DNA of 34,640 nt from Candidatus Ozemobacteraceae bacterium (GTDB taxonomy: Bacteria > Muiribacteriota > Ozemobacteria > Ozemobacterales > Ozemobacteraceae), in assembly GCA_035373905.1 (NCBI GenBank), contig DAOSOK010000046.1, positions 1 through 34,640 on the forward strand, in the 5' to 3' direction. Positions 1-7,128 of this stretch are shown here, piece after piece. Each line of letters starts with the position of its first letter. The stretch's first letter is position 1. The notes under the pieces are model-generated. The model searched no databases and was not told the DNA's origin. It saw only the letters and a list, made by a program, of their open reading frames with translations. Both the position numbers and the translations under genes were made by a program.

Positions 1-170
1 TCGACCGCGCACGCCTGGAGATCGCCTGAAATACTGGGGTTGTTTATCCGCTTACCGAGTTCCTCGAGAGTGTGTTCGCCGTCCAGATCCCGCTGGATAT
101 GAAGAAGGACGGCCTGAACGCGTTCACGATACTGCTCGACGGTCGACGCCTTCTTTGCGGTGCTGCTCAT
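1..170 (-). pseudogene. AraC-family regulator, N-terminal fragment
   Basis: Reading leftwards from an ATG at 170, the first 41 or so residues look like the start of an AraC-type transcriptional regulator. There is a basic Ser/Thr-rich leader, then YRERVQAVLLHIQRDLD and HTLEELGK, which matches the helix leading into the first helix-turn-helix of this family. Family members usually continue with a segment like A-x-FSPYHFHRIF. Here the frame reads RINNPSISGD instead and stays open to the window edge, so the DNA-binding part is either very divergent or has been replaced at a junction near position 50. On the + strand a short frame ending in TGA at 27-29 could be the tail of an unrelated gene, which would fit a junction. 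Because the edge cuts the gene, truncation cannot be distinguished from divergence. Confidence 0.4.
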
Positions 171-343
171 GTGATCAAACATATCCGGAACCGCCCGATT
201 CCGCCTGCCCGTTTTTGCGCTTTTTGCGGCTGCCTGCAAAGAGTGGATGATTAAACAGGTGGTGCTGACGCCTTCGATTCACCTTGCAAATGTCACGAGA
301 AGGTGTGGACAACTGAGCCGAGCCGGTGGGTTTCTGCTGATTA

Positions 344-361
344 CTAACTGTCTCATAAGTA
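344..361 (+). repeat. IS630 left terminal inverted repeat
   Basis: The sequence CTAACTGTCTCATAAGTA matches the reverse complement of 1426-1443 except at its second base. It follows directly on the TA at 342-343. Confidence 0.88.
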
Positions 362-396
362 TGGCGGCATAAAGGTTTTTCGTGTATACTCTTGGT

Positions 397-1416
397 ATGA
401 CAGAGTTCGATGGGCGAAAAGTCAGTCACGAAGCTCTTGAGGAGCTTCGAATTCGTGCTGTGAAGTCGGTTCTTGCAGGGGAAAGTCCCGAAGTTGTTAT
501 CAAATCTATCGGGATGTCCCGTGGTTGCATCTATAAATGGCTTGCTGCCTACTACGAGGGTGGATTTGATGCTCTTCGCGCCAAGAAACTCTTCGGGCGC
601 CCTCCAACTCTTTCGCCTTCCCAGATGAAATGGTTGTTCAGAACCGTAAAAAAGGATCCGCGGCAACTGCTCTTTTCCTTTGCTCTTTGGACTGCCAAAA
701 TGCTCGGCGAGGCCCTCTATCGCAAGTATGGTGTCAGAGTGAGCAAGGCAACAATGTGCCGTGTTCTTCGCCGCATGGGACTTTCGCCTCAGAAGCCGCT
801 TCATCGGGCAATTCAACAGAACCCCAAGGCTGTCGAACATTGGCTTACCACGGAATATCCCAACATTCAGGAATCTGCCAGACAGGCCGGAGCAACGATT
901 TACTTCGGTGATGAAGCAGATGTTTCTTCCAGTCATCACAGTGGCACAACGTGGGGCGAGGAGGGGAACACCCCAGCCATACGAACGACCGGAAAGCATT
1001 TCAGAGTGTCTATGATTTCCGCAGTAACAGCTCGTGGAGACATGCGTTTTATGGTGGTAGATGGGACAATACGCACCGGAGAATTTTGTACGTTTCTTCA
1101 ACGGCTGATGACCAACGCCAAGACACCTGTCTTTTTGATTCTGGACAACCTTGGTATTCATAAGACAGCTCGAGTCAGAGAGTTTGTAGAATCAACCAAT
1201 GGAAAACTCAGGCTCTTCTTCCTTCCGCCATATTCTCCGGTTCTCAATCCTGATGAACTGGTCTGGAACGAACTCAAAGGCAAAATGGGCCGCACGACGT
1301 CGAGAACCAAGGATGAATTGAAGGCCAAAGTGCATGGTTTCATGCGGGAAATCCAGAGAACACCAAAGAAGGTTGCCCGATATTTTCAAGAATCTCATGT
1401 AAAATATGCTGCATAA
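397..1416 (+). CDS. IS630-family DDE transposase
   Basis: This enzyme catalyses cut-and-paste transposition of the surrounding element. The N-terminal third is a bipartite helix-turn-helix region: VIKSIGMSRGCIYKWLAAY is the first recognition module, and a GRPP linker with a second winged-helix-like module follows. The catalytic RNase-H-like domain shows all three acidic residues in context: GDEAD, LILDNLGIH, and the closing PPYSPVLNPDELVWNELK with its glutamate. The length of about 340 residues is normal and no frameshift is present. The frame opens at GTG 382. I chose ATG 397 because it is the first standard start, but neither has a strong ribosome-binding site, so 382 remains possible. It is a single-ORF transposase. 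Confidence 0.92.
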   Translation: MTEFDGRKVSHEALEELRIRAVKSVLAGESPEVVIKSIGMSRGCIYKWLAAYYEGGFDALRAKKLFGRPPTLSPSQMKWLFRTVKKDPRQLLFSFALWTAKMLGEALYRKYGVRVSKATMCRVLRRMGLSPQKPLHRAIQQNPKAVEHWLTTEYPNIQESARQAGATIYFGDEADVSSSHHSGTTWGEEGNTPAIRTTGKHFRVSMISAVTARGDMRFMVVDGTIRTGEFCTFLQRLMTNAKTPVFLILDNLGIHKTARVREFVESTNGKLRLFFLPPYSPVLNPDELVWNELKGKMGRTTSRTKDELKAKVHGFMREIQRTPKKVARYFQESHVKYAA

Positions 1417-1425
1417 TAGTCTTCC

Positions 1426-1443
1426 TACTTATGAGACAGTTGG
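1426..1443 (-). repeat. IS630 right terminal inverted repeat
   Basis: This 18-bp sequence is the inverted copy of 344-361 with one mismatch. It is followed by TA at 1444-1445, the second copy of the target duplication. Confidence 0.88.
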
Positions 1444-1586
1444 TATGTTCGAGAAAACAAGGAACGTTCAGGAAATGCCGATACAGAAATGACAGTTAAA
1501 AATGAAAATGGAAATTACTTTATCATTGGTGAAAAGCAGAATATTCGTTGATCGCAAGTCAGATTAACAGGACAGGAGCACGTGCA

Positions 1587-2129
1587 TTGAAAATAATGCA
1601 GATCAGTAAAGCTTTCACGCTGATCGAACCAGGTCCGGTTGTCTTCGTTACGACGAACGACGGAATGAAGAACAACATCATGACGATCTCGTGGACGATG
1701 GTGATGGACTTCACACCGAAGTTTGCCATCACCACCGGGCCATGGAACTATTCCTATGCCGCACTCCGAGAAACGAAGGACTGTGTCATTTCAATTCCTA
1801 CAAAGGATCAGCTGGATAAGGTCGTTGGAGTGGGAACATGTTCCGGTGCCGACACGGACAAATTCGAAACGTTCGGACTGACTCCAGTGGAAGGAAGACA
1901 TGTCAGAGCGCCCTTGATCAAGGAATGCCTGGCGAATATCGAATGCAACGTTATCGATATCGTCGAAAAGCACAATATCGTGGTATTGGAAGGCATTGCT
2001 GCATATTTTGACCATTCACGAAAAGAGAAGCGAACCGTTCACGCCGTTGGTGACGGAACGTTTATCGTGGACGGGCGCACGTTGAACCGTAGAGAAATGA
2101 TGAAGTCAAAGCTTCCGGACGGTATCTAG
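1587..2129 (+). CDS. Flavin reductase-like (FMN-binding split barrel) protein
   Basis: The protein resembles the flavin reductase-like / DIM6-NTAB group, which binds FMN in a split-barrel fold and either reduces flavin with NAD(P)H or uses it as a cofactor. Visible support is the N-terminal GPVVFVTT, then NIMTISWTMVMDFTPKFAIT, and the short CVISIPT strand, which follow the family's order of strands. A V-G-x-G-T-C-S-G-x-D-TDKF segment near residue 95 is typical of the subgroup. I start at TTG 1587 because AGGAG (1574-1578) lies 8 bases upstream; ATG 1596 is the alternative. The frame also extends upstream to 1548. Its GC content is lower than that of the genes to the right and resembles the IS region. 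The substrate cannot be inferred. Confidence 0.8.
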   Translation: MKIMQISKAFTLIEPGPVVFVTTNDGMKNNIMTISWTMVMDFTPKFAITTGPWNYSYAALRETKDCVISIPTKDQLDKVVGVGTCSGADTDKFETFGLTPVEGRHVRAPLIKECLANIECNVIDIVEKHNIVVLEGIAAYFDHSRKEKRTVHAVGDGTFIVDGRTLNRREMMKSKLPDGI

Positions 2130-2208
2130 CCCTTTGTTCTCATGCCGTTCATGCATGACATGAAAAGCCCACTGAAAGTGGTGGTGTACGCTACCGGAAG
2201 GAGATCAT

Positions 2209-2721
2209 GTGGAACGAAATATCACGATCAGGAGTGAAACATCCGGCGACGTCGAAGCCATTTCAGAGGTGACGATCGAGGCGTTCAAAACCCTCGACTT
2301 CAGCAGTCACACCGAGCAGTTCATCGTCGCGGCGCTGAGGGCGGCGAACGCTCTTGCCGTTTCGCTTGTCGCCGAACTTGATGGACGGGTGGTCGGGCAT
2401 ATCGCTTTTTCGCCCGTGACGATGTCGGACGGCACGCCCGGTTGGTATGGCCTCGGGCCCGTATCGGTACTGCCGGAGCATCAGCGAATAGGCATCGGTT
2501 CGGCCCTCATACGGGAAGGCTTGTCGCGGCTGCGGAAGATGAATGCCCGAGGCTGCTGTCTTGTTGGGCATCCCGGATACTATACGAAATTCGGATTCAT
2601 CAATACGCCGGATCTCGTCTTCGAGGGCGTGCCGCCCGAGGTGTTCTTCGCTCTCTCCTTCGATGGCCGGGTCCCGCGCGGCAGCGTCGCCTTCCACGAC
2701 GCGTTCAAGGCTGACCACTGA
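2209..2721 (+). CDS. GNAT-family N-acetyltransferase (YhbS-like)
   Basis: This is a predicted cytosolic acetyl-CoA-dependent N-acetyltransferase of the GNAT fold. The acetyl-CoA-binding motif A is clear: the strand GLGPVSVLPEHQR is followed by the pyrophosphate-binding loop R-I-G-I-G-S-A-L-I. The later GHPGYYTKFGF segment is the signature of the YhbS-like (COG3153) subgroup. At 170 residues it has the usual single-domain length. The GTG start at 2209 is preceded by AAGGAG (about 2197-2202); an overlapping ATG at 2207 is out of frame. The acceptor substrate is unknown; members modify amines, antibiotics, tRNA or proteins. Confidence 0.85.
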   Translation: MERNITIRSETSGDVEAISEVTIEAFKTLDFSSHTEQFIVAALRAANALAVSLVAELDGRVVGHIAFSPVTMSDGTPGWYGLGPVSVLPEHQRIGIGSALIREGLSRLRKMNARGCCLVGHPGYYTKFGFINTPDLVFEGVPPEVFFALSFDGRVPRGSVAFHDAFKADH

Positions 2722-2738
2722 AGTATATATAATAATAT

Positions 2739-3164
2739 ATGAATGAAATGCGTGTGAACGAGACTTCAGATGTTCTGAACAGGCTGCTCGAGGCGGAGCG
2801 GGCGGGGGTAAAAGTGCTTGGTGCGCTCATTTCCGGTATCGCCGACCCCGAAATCCGGGAGATGGCGAAGCGGTTCCTGCGGGATGAAGGCATGAACTGC
2901 CAGATTCTCAAGACGATGATCGAGAATGCCGGCTATCCGGTCTCGCAGCGAACGGGCGACTTCGTCCGGAAAGTCGAAGCTCTGCCGACCGTCGAAGAAA
3001 AACTGGAATTGCTCGTCAAGGGCCAGGAATGGGTCGCAAAACAGATTCGCCGTTCCCGCGCCTTCGGCATGAAAGTCTCCGACCGAATGCTTCTCGAATC
3101 GATCCGAATCCAGCACGAAGAGAACGTCGACGCTCTGAAAGAACTCCTCGGCCCCGGGCGATGA
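2739..3164 (+). CDS. Ferritin-like helical protein (DUF6306-like)
   Basis: This 141-residue all-helical protein begins with NRLLEAERAGVKVLGALISG and continues with a second helix containing RDEGMNCQILKTMIENAG. This resembles small ferritin-like proteins annotated as DUF6306. The E-A-E-R-A-G segment and the later D-E-G-x-N-C and IQHEEN motifs supply the Glu/His residues expected for such a bundle, but I cannot confirm metal binding. The start at ATG 2739 follows a very AT-rich leader (2724-2738) with no obvious Shine-Dalgarno site; ATG 2748 is an alternative. Its stop overlaps the next start (ATGA at 3161-3164), implying translational coupling with the secreted protein downstream. Confidence 0.65.
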   Translation: MNEMRVNETSDVLNRLLEAERAGVKVLGALISGIADPEIREMAKRFLRDEGMNCQILKTMIENAGYPVSQRTGDFVRKVEALPTVEEKLELLVKGQEWVAKQIRRSRAFGMKVSDRMLLESIRIQHEENVDALKELLGPGR

Positions 3165-3895
3165 GAAAACGGTTCATCGGAACATGGCTTCTGACGATTT
3201 GTTTCGGTTTCGTCTTGATTTCGCCATCTGAAACCGCCCCGGCGCCGACAGACAATTCCGAACCGAGAAAAGCGACAGCGCTTGAAGAGGTGGTTCGAGA
3301 CCGCGAAGAAATAAAACGAGCCATCCGGTCAGGACGCCTCGACGATACGCCGGGAGGCCGCGCCTACGCATTCGACGCGGGGATCCCTGTGGCTGACGGC
3401 TGGTTGTTCGTAACGGGCGGCTCGTTCGCTCTCAGTAGCGACGATATCGTCGTGTTCGCTCTGTATCATCCGGAAAAAGAGATTCTCAGGATTCTCTTCG
3501 CGCAGTATACCGGCACCGTCGAGAGCGGGCGATATCTCATCGACCCTGACGGCCGCGGGATCATCATCAGCCAGGAATGCCTCGGCAACGATCCTCCGCG
3601 ACGGTTCATCATCAGCCGGGGCATTCCCCGTGAGGACGCCGCTTTTCGCGACGCGTTCGCCGCAGCCTTCCGCGGGCTGGCCTCGCGGCTCGAGTTGTCG
3701 CCGACAGGCTGGCACTATTCGCGCACCCTTTCGTTCAACAGCAGCGATCGCGCCCCGCAACTCGATCTGACGATTCATCCGATGGCGGATACCCCCCAAG
3801 CATGTGAGTATGCCGTTTCTATGATCTATCGCGATGGCATGGTCATCGTGATGCCGCTCGTTTCGCGCATCGGATCGAAGGTGATGAGGCCATAG
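3161..3895 (+). CDS. Secreted protein of unknown function
   Basis: The start at 3161 overlaps the upstream stop by four bases, so a longer upstream extension of the frame is not needed. The 244-residue product begins with a basic, then hydrophobic signal peptide (MRKRFIGTWLLTICFGFVLI) and is probably periplasmic or outer-membrane-associated. I recognise no domain. The mature part alternates beta-type stretches such as GWLFVTGGSFAL, DDIVVFALYHPE and GRGIIISQE, with a later FRDAFAAAFRGLASRLEL helix. This could be a profilin-like or beta-rich fold. It appears co-expressed with the ferritin-like protein and ends just before the promoter of the large block. Confidence 0.7.
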   Translation: MRKRFIGTWLLTICFGFVLISPSETAPAPTDNSEPRKATALEEVVRDREEIKRAIRSGRLDDTPGGRAYAFDAGIPVADGWLFVTGGSFALSSDDIVVFALYHPEKEILRILFAQYTGTVESGRYLIDPDGRGIIISQECLGNDPPRRFIISRGIPREDAAFRDAFAAAFRGLASRLELSPTGWHYSRTLSFNSSDRAPQLDLTIHPMADTPQACEYAVSMIYRDGMVIVMPLVSRIGSKVMRP

Positions 3896-3930
3896 AGCGT
3901 TCAAATTTCGGGACGCTCTGCGAAATTGTG

Positions 3931-3959
3931 TTGTCAGAAATGAGATTTCAACGTATTAT
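3931..3959 (+). promoter_or_regulatory. Sigma70-type promoter for the large envelope block
   Basis: TTGTCA at 3931-3936 and TATTAT at 3954-3959 are separated by exactly 17 bases, close to the sigma70 consensus. The site lies in the only sizeable gap before a nine-gene co-directional run and would start transcription near 3966, leaving a leader of about 110 nt before ATG 4076. Confidence 0.6.
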
Positions 3960-3989
3960 TCCCAGTTTTTATCGAAACGTACCCCGTTG

Positions 3990-4007
3990 CCGTGCGGGAA
4001 TGCACGG
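3990..4007 (+). other. Leader hairpin
   Basis: A perfect 6-bp inverted repeat (CCGTGC / GCACGG) around a GGGAAT loop falls inside the predicted leader of the large block. No U-run follows, so it is not a terminator. It may stabilise the mRNA or be incidental. Confidence 0.3.
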
Positions 4008-4075
4008 GAAATTTGGAGAGACAGAGAATTGTGAGGCAAAACACGACTGTGTACCCCTTTGCACTATCTGAGCGG

Positions 4076-4795
4076 ATGAAATCGTCTGCCCGCATTCCGG
4101 CGTTGATCGGCATGGTGGCGTTCCTGGCCCTTCTCGGAACGATGATGGCTGGCTGCGGAAGCGGCGCTTCGGAAGGCCGTTCGAGCAGCTGGATGGGCCT
4201 GCCTACGGAGACGCTTCGGGGCGTCGGTCCTTCCGTGACCGTCGTGCCGGCGTCGAGCGTGCTCACCGCCGGAAAATCCATGCCGGTCGTCGTCTACGTC
4301 AAAGACAAGTATGGTCATGCCGTTGCGGACAGCACGCCGGTCACGGTCGGCTCGAAACTCGGCAGTTCCGTCAGCTCGAGTGGAGACATGGAAACGAAGA
4401 ACGGCGTCGTTCAGTGTACCGTCACGGCCGGTCAGGATGCCGGCGTCGAGATGCTTACGTTCTCCTCGCCGGTGGCCATCGGATCGACGACCTTCGAGAT
4501 CGTCTATCAGCAGAAGGCTCCGCCGCGCGTGTCGGTCTCACCCGTTGCCGATTCCGTGAAGGTTTCGGCGACCCTGCCGGTCGTCGTCTTCGTCACGAAC
4601 GCCAGCGGAGTGCCGCTGGACAGCGAAGTCAAGATGTTCTGCCTGGCAGGCGGAACCTTCGATAAAGATTCGGGAAGCGCGAGCGGCGGCGTGTTCCTGA
4701 CCGAGTTCACGGCCCCGGCCGTCCAGGGCGTCTGCTGGATTTCGGCGATCGTCGACGGGAAGACGGCATCCACCTCGGTTGCCGTTCTGCCGTAA
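4076..4795 (+). CDS. Lipoprotein with two Ig-like (Big) domains
   Basis: The N-terminus is a lipoprotein signal peptide: a short basic leader, a hydrophobic stretch, then G-T-M-M-A-G-C with the lipidated Cys at residue 27. The mature part has two similar beta-sandwich repeats. The first starts around VTVVPASSVLTAGKS and contains VVVYVKDKYGHAV; the second starts around VSVSPVADSVKVS and contains VVVFVTNASGVPL. This is the pattern of bacterial Ig-like (Big_1/invasin-type) domains. The frame is open further upstream and a GTG at 4031 has a GGAG 12 bases before it, but the signal peptide fits ATG 4076 better. It is the first gene of the secretin-containing block and 16 bp separate it from the next lipoprotein. 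It may act as an outer-membrane-anchored structural or partner protein. Confidence 0.78.
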   Translation: MKSSARIPALIGMVAFLALLGTMMAGCGSGASEGRSSSWMGLPTETLRGVGPSVTVVPASSVLTAGKSMPVVVYVKDKYGHAVADSTPVTVGSKLGSSVSSSGDMETKNGVVQCTVTAGQDAGVEMLTFSSPVAIGSTTFEIVYQQKAPPRVSVSPVADSVKVSATLPVVVFVTNASGVPLDSEVKMFCLAGGTFDKDSGSASGGVFLTEFTAPAVQGVCWISAIVDGKTASTSVAVLP

Positions 4796-4811
4796 GATCC
4801 GGAGGAAAGCG

Positions 4812-5270
4812 GTGTCGAACATGAAAAACCAGATCAAGAGCCTTCTCATCTCCCTGGCCGTTCTAGCCACGTTGTCCATCATCCTCACCGGATGCGATAA
4901 CTCGTCGGGGCCCACCACGACTGACCTTTCGGAAGGATCCGGCTACAGAATCCGGATGTCGATCTCCGAGGACACCCTTCCTTCCGGCGGCAGCACCATC
5001 GTCACCGCGGCGATTTTCGACGAGACGGGGCAGCCGGCGGCCGACGCCGATGACAGCGTCGCCTTTGCCTTCAGCGACAAAGGCGGCGATTGGTCGGGAT
5101 TGTCAGACGGGAAAGCCGATCTGAAGGGCGGTGTCGCGCTGGCGACCCTCAAATGGGATGACCCGTCCTCCGGCGAAACCGTCGAGCCGTCGAGAACCGC
5201 CTGGATCTCCGCCGCCTACCGCGGCGCCGTCGCCAAAATCCAGGTTCGCCTGGTTTCCGTGTCCTTCTGA
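4812..5270 (+). CDS. Small lipoprotein with one predicted beta-sandwich domain
   Basis: A second lipoprotein follows immediately. The start is GTG 4812, six bases after GGAGG (4801-4805); ATG 4821, three codons later, is the alternative. The hydrophobic segment ends in I-I-L-T-G-C with Cys 28 (numbered from the GTG). The mature part of about 125 residues begins with a Ser/Thr-rich linker, then one beta-rich domain with DTLPSGGSTIVTAAIFDETG, reminiscent of the Ig-like modules of the preceding gene. No family was recognised with certainty. Position between an Ig-like lipoprotein and the secretin invites comparison with a secretin pilotin, but pilotins are usually helical or TPR-like, so that role is only a possibility. 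Confidence 0.72.
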   Translation: MSNMKNQIKSLLISLAVLATLSIILTGCDNSSGPTTTDLSEGSGYRIRMSISEDTLPSGGSTIVTAAIFDETGQPAADADDSVAFAFSDKGGDWSGLSDGKADLKGGVALATLKWDDPSSGETVEPSRTAWISAAYRGAVAKIQVRLVSVSF

Positions 5271-5319
5271 TACGGCAATGCCGCACTTCGCATCCCGTTC
5301 CGAAAGAGGTTCGAAACCG

Positions 5320-7125
5320 ATGAAAAAGAATCGTTATGATATAATACTCATTGTAATTGTATTGGCGGCCATGGTCTCGTTGACGGGGCCGTCGTATGCC
5401 GAATCGACATCCGATGACGCCTCGACGGTGACAACCGACGAGCAGGATACGGCCTCCGCCTCCGAGACAGCCTCCGACGCAGCGACCGTCAACCCCGACG
5501 AGCAGACCGCATCCGAAACCGTGGCCGCGGGCAGCGACGAGTTCAGCGAGGAGTATGTTCCCTCGACCAGGTCGGTCGTCAACAAGTCGAAAAACTGTAC
5601 GACCGTCTATCTGATGTACACCCGCACCGAAGATATCATGAAGACCCTGACGCCCCTGTTCGAGAACGAAACCGGCGCGGGCGACATCAAGATCGCCGAG
5701 AATCCGATCACCAACGCGATTCTCATCAAGTCCAAAGACCCCGAGTCGCCGATCGTGAAGGACGTCGAAGAGGTCATCCGCAGCCTCGACTTCCGGACGG
5801 GCCAGGTGATGATCGACGTGCTGGTCGTCGATGTGACGATTTCCGACAACGAGACCTACGGCCTCGAAATGAAGTCGCTCACGAGCAACCCCTTCAATTC
5901 GAAGGAGTCGATGCTGACGGTCGGAGCGGACCACGGAACGATCGACAAGAACGATCCCTCCGCCGCCGTCGACGGGTTCAAGGCGTTCCTCACCTCGCAG
6001 AACAAGCTGAAAATGTTCCTGAACGCCACGAAGAAGAAGGGGAACGTGAAGGTTCTCTCGTCACCCCACATCATCGCGGCGAACCATCGCACGGCGACGT
6101 TCAAGATCGGCGAGAAGCTTCCCCTCATCGAGTCGGTGCGCCCGTCCGACGCCGGCCCGATCAAGACGTTCGACATCAAGGACGTCGGCCTCGAGCTGAA
6201 CGTGACCCCGCACATCAACATGAGCGGCCAGATCGATATCGAGGTGCACCAGACGATCAACGGCGTCGGCTCCTACGACGCGAAGGAAGGGACGGCCCGC
6301 ATGACCATGCGCGAGGCCCAGACGAACCTGACCGTCGCCAACGGCGAAACCATCGTTCTCGGCGGTTTCATCGAGGAAAAGTCCGACGTCACGGAAAAGC
6401 GGATTCCCGGCCTCAGCAACATTCCGATCATCGGCAAGGCGTTCACGAGCAAGACGAAAACCCGCGGCAAGAGCGAGTTGATGGTGTTCCTCACCCCGAA
6501 GATTCTCGACACGACCGAAGACGCTCAGCACGCCACCGAGCTCAAGCGCCGCCGTATCTCGGAAAAGAAAGACGTCGCACGCCTGCTGAAACAGATGCGA
6601 CAGCAGCGCGTCCCCCTGCCCGCCTCCGAATCCGTCATCATCGACCGCCGCTCGAGCGACTGGCAGTATGATTTCGACCGCCCCGAGATCGACGATATCG
6701 CCTGGGATTACCCGGTTGCCGTGAACCCCGCATCGTTCACTCTTTCAAAGACCGGCTCCTGTCCCTTCGGCTTCGGTTCCTCGCACCGGCTGACCCCGGC
6801 TCTCGTGAAGACGTATCTCAAGCCGTCGGAAGGCGTTATGTTCCGCAAGGATTTCCGGGTCGACCGGCCCGATCTGTTCAGGACCCTGACGCTCAAGGTC
6901 GCCAGCAACGATGCGGCCGTCGTCTACCTGAACGGGAAGATGATCGATGAAGACCCGCTGATGAAAGTCCGCGACGGCCACGACTACGATTATTGGAACC
7001 GGGTTCGCGCCGATATCCCCGCCTCGCTGCTGCAGCCCGGCATGAATACGATCACGGTCCTGCTCGGAAGCGACAAGACGACCGAAGACGGGTATTTCGA
7101 CCTGATGCTGGTGGGCAAGAGATAG
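5320..7125 (+). CDS. Secretin with extra C-terminal beta-sandwich domain
   Basis: Secretins form multimeric outer-membrane channels for type II/III secretion, type IV pili or phage. The order here is: signal peptide (1-26), an acidic Ser/Thr-rich linker (about 27-85), one N1-type ring domain (about 90-160, with TVYLMYTRTEDIMKTL and ITNAILIKS), then the secretin core (about 160-400). The core contains VLSSPHIIAANHRTATFKIGE, the VGLELNVTPHI strand and the closing ETIVLGGFIEE and IPGLSNIPIIG motifs. A C-terminal region (about 480-601) with VVYLNGKMI and ITVLLGSDKTTEDGYFDLML resembles a galactose-binding-like jelly roll. The start at ATG 5320 follows AAGAGG about 11 bases upstream. No ATPase, pseudopilin or inner-membrane platform gene is in the window, so the partner machinery must be elsewhere or absent. 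Confidence 0.87.
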   Translation: MKKNRYDIILIVIVLAAMVSLTGPSYAESTSDDASTVTTDEQDTASASETASDAATVNPDEQTASETVAAGSDEFSEEYVPSTRSVVNKSKNCTTVYLMYTRTEDIMKTLTPLFENETGAGDIKIAENPITNAILIKSKDPESPIVKDVEEVIRSLDFRTGQVMIDVLVVDVTISDNETYGLEMKSLTSNPFNSKESMLTVGADHGTIDKNDPSAAVDGFKAFLTSQNKLKMFLNATKKKGNVKVLSSPHIIAANHRTATFKIGEKLPLIESVRPSDAGPIKTFDIKDVGLELNVTPHINMSGQIDIEVHQTINGVGSYDAKEGTARMTMREAQTNLTVANGETIVLGGFIEEKSDVTEKRIPGLSNIPIIGKAFTSKTKTRGKSELMVFLTPKILDTTEDAQHATELKRRRISEKKDVARLLKQMRQQRVPLPASESVIIDRRSSDWQYDFDRPEIDDIAWDYPVAVNPASFTLSKTGSCPFGFGSSHRLTPALVKTYLKPSEGVMFRKDFRVDRPDLFRTLTLKVASNDAAVVYLNGKMIDEDPLMKVRDGHDYDYWNRVRADIPASLLQPGMNTITVLLGSDKTTEDGYFDLMLVGKR

Positions 7126-7128
7126 CAG

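Larger units (their letters stand above)
344..1443 (+). mobile_element. IS630-family insertion sequence, complete
   Basis: The element is 1100 bp, within the normal size of IS630-type elements. It is bounded by 18-bp terminal inverted repeats (344-361 and 1426-1443, one mismatch) and flanked on both sides by TA (342-343 and 1444-1445). TA target duplication is the signature of IS630/Tc1-mariner transposition. It carries one intact DDE transposase that fills most of its length. Its GC content is clearly lower than that of the core genes further right. Intact ends and an intact ORF suggest a recent and possibly still mobile insertion. Confidence 0.9.
255..1551 (+). pseudogene. Possible reading frame interrupted by the IS630 element
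   Basis: If the IS and one copy of the TA duplication are removed, 255-343 joins 1446-1551 in one open frame of about 64 codons ending at TGA 1549-1551. The reading includes CHEKVWTTEPSRWVSADYVR before and at the junction, and ENGNYFIIGEKQNIR at the end. Its composition is protein-like rather than random. No family was recognised. A stop at 252-254 closes the frame upstream and no convincing start is visible, so a 5' frameshift or deletion would also be needed. A competing frame from ATG 247 also crosses the junction but ends earlier. This is a tentative remnant call. Confidence 0.25.

Noticed and set aside
175..1161. 328-codon - strand frame across the IS left end
   Set aside because: It runs antisense to the intact transposase and through the inverted repeat; no domain.
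3896..3925. GAGCGT/ACGCTC stem after the secreted protein as a terminator
   Set aside because: Stem is only 6 bp with a 12-base loop and no U-run follows.
5320..7125. Secretin as part of a complete type II, type III or type IV pilus locus
   Set aside because: No secretion ATPase, platform protein, pseudopilin or needle gene is present in the window.
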